A stretch of 64,000 bases of DNA, taken from Brevibacterium marinum (lineage in GTDB: Bacteria > Actinomycetota > Actinomycetes > Actinomycetales > Brevibacteriaceae). Positions 59,278 through 64,000 of the stretch are shown here, piece after piece. Below the pieces are notes generated by a model. That model searched no databases. It was given only the letters and a program-made list of their open reading frames with translations, and was not told the origin of the DNA. The translations under genes were made by a program, and so were the position numbers. The stretch covers positions 992,001 through 1,056,000 of the forward strand of contig NZ_JAATJN010000001.1 in NCBI RefSeq assembly GCF_011927955.1, written 5' to 3'. Numbering within the stretch: position 1 is the stretch's first letter; each line of letters starts with the position of its first letter.

Positions 59278-59667
59278 TCAGGTGTCTTGGGAGAGTCCGG
59301 CCGGGCCTTCGTCGTCGATGTCGCGCTCGGGGTCGGCGATGACATCGTCTTCGACCTCTGGAGCATCGGTGGCTTTGTTGCCTGCCGCATTCGCGCCGGC
59401 TGCGCCCGCACCTGCGGCACCGGTTCCGGCCGCACCGGTTCCGGTGGCGGCGTTGACCTTGTCGGCTGCAGTCTGGACGGCATCGGCGACTGCCGGTGAC
59501 TTGTCGCGAATCGACTGGTTCGCCTTCTCCACCGTGTCCTGCACACGCGGGTCGGTCCAGAGGTCCTGTGCCTGTGCCTTGAGCTTCTCGTAGCTCTGAC
59601 GTCCGGTGCGTGATCCGAGTACGTAACCGACTCCCAGACCAGCCAGGAGAATCAAACGCTTCTTCAT
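59278..59667 (-). CDS. YtxH-like small protein
   Basis: 129 aa. MKKRLILLAGLGVGYVLGSRTGRQSYEKLK is the typical beginning (one helix with a GxxxGYxLGSRxGR end) of YtxH-like stress proteins; then an amphipathic helix region (VQDTVEKANQSIRDK) and an Ala/Gly-rich, finally acidic tail. GGAGAGCAGGAAG precedes ATG 59667. Function unknown. Confidence 0.75.
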   Translation of the reverse strand: MKKRLILLAGLGVGYVLGSRTGRQSYEKLKAQAQDLWTDPRVQDTVEKANQSIRDKSPAVADAVQTAADKVNAATGTGAAGTGAAGAGAAGANAAGNKATDAPEVEDDVIADPERDIDDEGPAGLSQDT

Positions 59668-59887
59668 CTTCCTGCTCTCCTTCTCAGCTTGCCGTGACTG
59701 CATTCGACGTGACTGCATTCGACACGTGTGGGTGCACCGACCGACGATGGCCGTCGATCATCCGCATCGGCATTGTGCCGTGGTTCACCACTTTATACTG
59801 CCCACGGTTCCCGAGGGAAAGAATGTCCTGGGCGGAATCGTCGAAAAAACACTGCGCAAGCGCCGAGGCGGGGCCAGAGTCGCTCGG

Positions 59888-60922
59888 TCAGCTCACCGTG
59901 GGCTGCTGTTGGGTGATGCAGTGGATGCCGCCGCCGCGGGCATAGAGCTCACGGGCGTCGACGCCGACGACCTTGCGCCCCGGGTACACCTTCTCGAGCA
60001 CGGCCACCGCCTCGGCGTCCATCGGATCGTCGAAGGTGCAGGCGATGACCCCGTCGTTGGTGACGAGGTGATTGACATAGGAGTAGTCGACCCAGTCCTC
60101 GCCGTCTTGCAGCACCTCGGGGGCGGGGATCGCCACGACCTCGAAGGGCAACCCGTCCGCCGTCGTCTCAGCGGTGAACCGGGTCTTGAGCCGCTGGCTG
60201 AATTCGAAGTCCGGATGCTCGGGATTGCGCTGATCGTGGATGAGGACGACCCCCGGTGCGGGCATGGCCGCGACGATGTCGACGTGGCCGCGGGTGCCGA
60301 AGGTCTGATTGTCGCGGTAGAGGCCATGATCGAGCCAGATGACCTTCTTCGCCCCGATCGTGGCTGCGAACTCCGCCTCGACATCGGCCTCGGTCAGCTC
60401 CGGGTTGCGGCCGGGGTCCAGCTGCACGCTGCGTGTGGCCAGCACCGTTCCCTGCCCGTCGACGTGGATCCCTCCGCCTTCGTTGCGCAGCTGGGAGTCG
60501 ATGATCGGCACGCCGGCTTCGTTCGCGACGAAGCGCCCGATGTGCTGATCGTGATCCCATTTCGCCCATGCCTGCGCGCCCCAGCCGTTGAACACCCAGT
60601 CCACCGCGTGCAGGGCGCCCTTGTCGTCGACGACGAAGCTCGGCCCGATGTCGCGCATCCACGCATCGTCGAGTTCTGCATTGATCACCGAGATCGGATG
60701 CCGGATCCCCTCGCCGAGGTGGCGGCGGGCATGGTCCGTCTGTTCCGTCGACACCACCACAGTCACCGGGGTGAACTCGCTGGTGGCGCGTGCCACCGCG
60801 GCCCACGTGCGACGGGCTGCCTCGGCCTCGGCTTCGGTGTCGCCCAGGGCGTAGCCGGAGGAGGGGAATGCCATCCAGATGCGATCGTGGGCGGCAGTTT
60901 CCGCGGGCATGTGGAACGTCAT
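59888..60922 (-). CDS. aguA: Agmatine deiminase
   Basis: 344 aa, peptidyl-arginine deiminase-like fold. Conserved AELDDAWMRDIGPSFV, FNGWGAQ, EGGGIHVDGQGT, TRGHVDIVA (catalytic His/Asp) and the nucleophile Cys in GGGIHCITQQQP near the C-terminus. Converts agmatine to N-carbamoylputrescine, a step of putrescine synthesis or arginine use. AAGGGATG precedes ATG 60922. No carbamoylputrescine amidase gene lies next to it in this window. Confidence 0.9.
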   Translation of the reverse strand: MTFHMPAETAAHDRIWMAFPSSGYALGDTEAEAEAARRTWAAVARATSEFTPVTVVVSTEQTDHARRHLGEGIRHPISVINAELDDAWMRDIGPSFVVDDKGALHAVDWVFNGWGAQAWAKWDHDQHIGRFVANEAGVPIIDSQLRNEGGGIHVDGQGTVLATRSVQLDPGRNPELTEADVEAEFAATIGAKKVIWLDHGLYRDNQTFGTRGHVDIVAAMPAPGVVLIHDQRNPEHPDFEFSQRLKTRFTAETTADGLPFEVVAIPAPEVLQDGEDWVDYSYVNHLVTNDGVIACTFDDPMDAEAVAVLEKVYPGRKVVGVDARELYARGGGIHCITQQQPTVS

Positions 60923-61164
60923 CGTTCATCCCTTCGAGAGGCGGTCGGATTGCTCCGAGTCTAACGAGGATCTCCGTGCGACGGGCAACGGAATCCGTAC
61001 CTGCCGCTGTGGCGAGGAGGTGGGTCGAGAGGGCCGGCCGAGCGTACCGGTTGAGTCCGTATAGTTGGGCAGGGTAATAGCTGGGCCGGGAATCCGGAGG
61101 GGCAGGCAGCCCGGAGCCCGGAAGCCCGGAGAACGGGCCTCGATCGTGCCAAGGGAGGCGGCAA

Positions 61165-62340
61165 GTGGAACAGCAGGATCTGCAGGAACTGTTCGGTCGG
61201 AGTGGGACCGGGCCGTTGGCGGGAGTGGTCGTCGCCGATTTCTCCCGCGTGCTCGCGGGACCGTACGCGACGATGATGCTTGCCGACCTCGGCGCCACGG
61301 TGATCAAGGTCGAGGGCAGGACCGGTGACGACACACGGCACTGGGCGCCGCCTCGGCGAGGGGACGATGCGACGTATTTCCTCACCGCGAACCGGAACAA
61401 GCATTCCGTGGTCTTCGACTTCAAGGACGATGAGGACCTGGGCCTCGCACAGGAGCTGGCCGGACGGGCCGACGTTCTGGTGGAGAACTTCAAGGCCGGT
61501 GGACTGGCGAAGTACGGCCTCGACTACGACACCGTCAAGATTGAGAATCCGGGCATCATCTACGCCTCGGTGACGGGATTCGGCCGCGACAACCCGCAGC
61601 CGGGATACGACCTGCTCATCCAGGGACTCTCGGGTTTCATGAGCGTGACCGGCTCTCAGGAATCCGGCCCGGTCAAGGCCGGCGTCGCGGTCGTCGACGT
61701 ATTCACCGGGCTGCACACCACAGTGGGAATCCTCGCGGCACTGGCCCACCGCAAGGACACCGGTCAGGGGCAGCTGGTGGAGACGAACCTCCTGTCCTCG
61801 GCGCTGTCGGGACTGGCGAACCAGACCTCGGCGTATGTGGCCGGCGGCGTCGTCCCACAGGCCATGGGCAACGCCCATCCGAGCCTGTACCCCTACCAGC
61901 CGATGCCCACGGCCGAGGGGCAGATCATCGTCGCCGTCGGCAACGACAGCCAGTTCCGGTCCCTGGCGGCGGTGCTGGGCCATCCCGAGTGGGCCGAGGA
62001 CGAACGATTCGCGAACTTCTCCGATCGCAACGAGAACCGGGCCGAACTCGAACCCGAACTCATCGCCGCCCTGAGTGAGAAGACGAACCAGGAATGGTTC
62101 GACATCCTCTCCGCGGCCGGTCTGCCGTGCGCTCCGATCAACTCGATCGCCCAGGGCGTGGACCTGGCGACCTCGCTGGGTCTCGAGCCCGTCGCCGAGG
62201 CAGGAGTCGGGGATCGTATCGTCCCGACCGTGGCCAACCCGATCCGCCTGTCCGAGACCCCGGCCAGCTACGACCTTGCGCCGCCGACGCTGGGCGAGGG
62301 CACCGACGCCGTCAAGGACTGGCTGAGGAGTGGGCGCTGA
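61165..62340 (+). CDS. Family III CoA-transferase (CaiB/BaiF)
   Basis: 391 aa. Begins with VVVADFSRVLAGPYATMMLADLGATVIKVE, the signature N-terminus of the family, followed by NRNKHSVVFDF, ENFKAG and VAVVDVFTGLHTTVG, where the Asp is the catalytic residue forming the acyl anhydride. It moves CoA between carboxylic acids; substrate unknown. GTG 61165 has AAGGGAGG at proper distance. TATAGT (61060-61065) is a likely -10, giving a leader of about 90 bases containing three GCCCGGA repeats. Confidence 0.88.
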   Translation: MEQQDLQELFGRSGTGPLAGVVVADFSRVLAGPYATMMLADLGATVIKVEGRTGDDTRHWAPPRRGDDATYFLTANRNKHSVVFDFKDDEDLGLAQELAGRADVLVENFKAGGLAKYGLDYDTVKIENPGIIYASVTGFGRDNPQPGYDLLIQGLSGFMSVTGSQESGPVKAGVAVVDVFTGLHTTVGILAALAHRKDTGQGQLVETNLLSSALSGLANQTSAYVAGGVVPQAMGNAHPSLYPYQPMPTAEGQIIVAVGNDSQFRSLAAVLGHPEWAEDERFANFSDRNENRAELEPELIAALSEKTNQEWFDILSAAGLPCAPINSIAQGVDLATSLGLEPVAEAGVGDRIVPTVANPIRLSETPASYDLAPPTLGEGTDAVKDWLRSGR

Positions 62341-62541
62341 GCTGCTGTGCCGGCTTCACCTGCGGGCGTTCCGGCAGAGTGGGTTCGCACAACACGGGCG
62401 ATGCCCCGGGCTGAAGTTACGGATTCACTGAAGTACCCTAGAGTCTGTATGAAAGCACCCTAGTCACTGGGGAGATCCTGAGCAGTCCACTTCTGGTCAA
62501 GGCGGATTTCGCAAGGTGGCATATCCGATTCCAGGACTGAG

Positions 62542-63333
62542 ATGGACGCAGACAAGACTGAGACGACCGCCGCCCGACGCCCGGTCGTCAAACGCACGCT
62601 GATGGTCGTGGCCATGCTGATCACAGCGCTGCACCTGTTCGCAAGCTTCTTGTGGATCGCACCGTCATCGACGATGCGGCAGGTGTTTCCGGGCAACCTG
62701 CTCTCCGAGTACATGATTCCGCTGTGGGGACAGTCGTGGAGCGTGTTCGCTCCAGAGCCGATCAACGGCGACTACTACTTCGACGTGCGAGCGGTCGTGA
62801 AGACCGCCGACGGTGGCGAAGAGGTCACCGACTGGGTGCGAGCAACCGACGTCGAGCTCGGCCATTCGTCCTACAAGCTCTTCCCACCCCGGTCTGCCGG
62901 ACTGGGCGTCGGAGTCGCCTCCGACATCAAGGGGTCATGGGAGGACCTGCCCAACGATCAGAAGGCGATCGTCAAGCTCGACTACTTCAAGGGCGACGAC
63001 TCGGTCGACCGACTCACGAACAAACTGGAGGAGTACGACGATCCCGATGGCACCGTGGACGACTACCTGGACAGCGAACACCTGGCCACGGCCTATGCGA
63101 CTCAGGTGGCCAAGGCGATCTGGGGTGAGGACGTCCAACGCGTCCAATACCAGGCAGCCCGCCAGAACGTGGTGCCGTTCGCACAGCGCAACGATGCCGG
63201 TGCCGAACGGCCGAACATCCAACCGGTCCCCGTCGGATGGAGGGCACTCGTGACCGAACCGCACCAGTCCGACGAAGAGTTCGCCGAATACTTCTGTGCC
63301 TCGGACAAAGTGAGGTGCGCAGATGAGCAGTGA
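62542..63333 (+). CDS. DUF5819-family membrane-anchored protein
   Basis: 263 aa. One N-terminal helix (LMVVAMLITALHLFASFLWI), then PLWGQSWSVFAPEPINGDYYFDVRA, the WxxFAPxP signature of this family, and an extracytoplasmic domain ending with ADEQ and two cysteines (FCASDKVRC). The family usually precedes an HTTM-domain gene, as here. Function unknown, possibly maturation of exported proteins. It overlaps the next gene by 11 bases. ATG 62542 has AGGA upstream. Confidence 0.78.
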   Translation: MDADKTETTAARRPVVKRTLMVVAMLITALHLFASFLWIAPSSTMRQVFPGNLLSEYMIPLWGQSWSVFAPEPINGDYYFDVRAVVKTADGGEEVTDWVRATDVELGHSSYKLFPPRSAGLGVGVASDIKGSWEDLPNDQKAIVKLDYFKGDDSVDRLTNKLEEYDDPDGTVDDYLDSEHLATAYATQVAKAIWGEDVQRVQYQAARQNVVPFAQRNDAGAERPNIQPVPVGWRALVTEPHQSDEEFAEYFCASDKVRCADEQ

Positions 63334-64000
63334 GAAGACGGAGTCCGCGCAGAATATGACGTCCGAAACCGGTCCGACCACGGATGCGGCTGCCGAGCAC
63401 TCGGAGTCGGACCGCTCTGCGGAGCATACGGAGCCGGACCGCTCGGGTGCCGAACCCGGTAAGCAGATCCCCGTCGCCTCTCGAGTGCTGGCGAGCATCT
63501 CACGAGGCTGGAACTGGCTCGAGGAGATGCTCACCGGTCGCTATCACGCCACCTACGGCCTTGCGGTGACCCGCATCCTCATCGGTCTGACCGGGCTCGG
63601 GCTGCTGCTGACGAACTTCAGTGCCAGGCACTACGCCTTCGGTGTGGGCAGCGCCTGGAACGGTGAGATCGCCGAACCTCAGAGCGACTTCCCCAACATC
63701 TGGCTGTTCTCCCTCTTCCACCGGGCGGTGACCAACCCGCCGCTGTTCACCGCTATGATCCTCGGACTGGCCGTCCTCGCAGTCCTCATCATCCTGGGCT
63801 GGCGCACCCGCATCGTCCTGCCGTTCTACCTCGTGGCGTGGGTGAGCTTCATCGAGCTCAACGACGGCGCCGGTGATCAGGGTGACAACGCCTATCGCAT
63901 CTTCATGATCGCGCTGCTGTTCGCCGACACCACACGCCGCTGGTCGTTGGACGCCCGCCGACGGAGGAAGAACCCGGACTTCCCCGCCACCGACGGCGGA
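63323..64000 (+). CDS. HTTM-domain membrane protein, cut by the window end
   Basis: At least 226 codons; the 3' end is outside. An acidic disordered N-terminus of about 55 residues is followed by ATYGLAVTRILIGLTGLGLLL, several further helices and GDNAYRIFMIALLFADTTRRWSLD, a layout of the HTTM (vitamin K-dependent gamma-carboxylase-like) membrane domain. The ATG overlaps the end of the DUF5819 gene, with GTGAGG inside that gene as ribosome-binding site, so the two are coupled and probably form one complex. Confidence 0.75.
   Translation, partial: MSSEKTESAQNMTSETGPTTDAAAEHSESDRSAEHTEPDRSGAEPGKQIPVASRVLASISRGWNWLEEMLTGRYHATYGLAVTRILIGLTGLGLLLTNFSARHYAFGVGSAWNGEIAEPQSDFPNIWLFSLFHRAVTNPPLFTAMILGLAVLAVLIILGWRTRIVLPFYLVAWVSFIELNDGAGDQGDNAYRIFMIALLFADTTRRWSLDARRRRKNPDFPATDGG

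Noticed and set aside
62351-62380. TGCCGG/CCGGCA hairpin after the CoA-transferase as a terminator
   Set aside because: Only six pairs and a 17-base loop in GC-rich sequence; not distinguishable from chance.
1-64000. tRNA, rRNA, insertion sequence or prophage
   Set aside because: No cloverleaf-like tRNA ends, rRNA blocks, transposase or phage structural proteins were seen on either strand.

Overview
The window is a high-GC actinobacterial chromosome segment, most likely from Brevibacterium or a close relative. Reasons: GC-rich third codon positions throughout, frequent GTG starts and many leaderless starts, an olefin locus with the fused OleBC form known from actinobacteria, an LPXTG-anchored peptidase, and several actinobacterial families of unknown function (DUF4235, DUF3817, DUF5819). 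I saw no tRNA, rRNA, CRISPR array or insertion sequence.

Layout. 1-7229: an amino-sugar catabolic cluster: an MFS sugar porter facing a tightly coupled row of SIS isomerase/deaminase, ROK kinase, PfkB kinase, class II aldolase, DeoR regulator and NagA-type deacetylase. Together these cover a route from N-acetylgalactosamine to triose phosphates via tagatose phosphates. 7264-12003: a degenerate isochorismatase-like protein, an Ogt-type DNA repair protein and a proVWX-type glycine betaine/proline ABC operon. 12004-22700: hydrolase, aroD, small membrane proteins, pabC, a ferritin-like/VIT1 fusion, a wall-anchored M28 peptidase, an ACR3-like transporter, DUF3817 and a flotillin. 22786-33800: CDF metal exporter, enolase-superfamily enzyme, FkbM methyltransferase, M20 hydrolase, GCS2 ligase, cupin, AhpD-like protein, aminotransferase plus EamA exporter, and an ArsR sensor with a complete alpha-5 zinc site. 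33827-35932: a MerR regulator with C-terminal HEAT-type repeats next to a HEAT-type protein under a textbook MerR operator. 38175-39784: a MarR regulator with a long Gly/Arg/Phe-rich region, divergent from an Arg/Gly-rich disordered protein that carries a MarR-like helix. 39858-41786: PrpE-like acyl-CoA synthetase. 42797-47687: oleA-oleBC-oleD, long-chain olefin synthesis. 47813-64000: membrane proteins, an SDR, a putative AbiEi/DUF559-type nuclease bracketed by repeats, a GltB-like FMN/Fe-S protein, an MFS transporter, crotonase, NUDIX, cardiolipin synthase, agmatine deiminase, a family III CoA-transferase and a DUF5819/HTTM pair cut by the window end.

Two themes run across the window. First, at least a dozen genes begin 6-7 bases after a TANNNT-like -10 box with no Shine-Dalgarno sequence, the signature of leaderless transcripts. 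Second, junctions at gene 3' ends, mostly between convergent genes, repeatedly carry short tandem repeats (9-25 bases) whose outermost copy contains a gene's own stop codon, or long perfect hairpins. Similar duplications have inserted in-frame linkers into AroD and OleBC. The most novel-looking units are the MarR/RG-rich pair, the MerR-HEAT pair and the repeat-bracketed nuclease gene.
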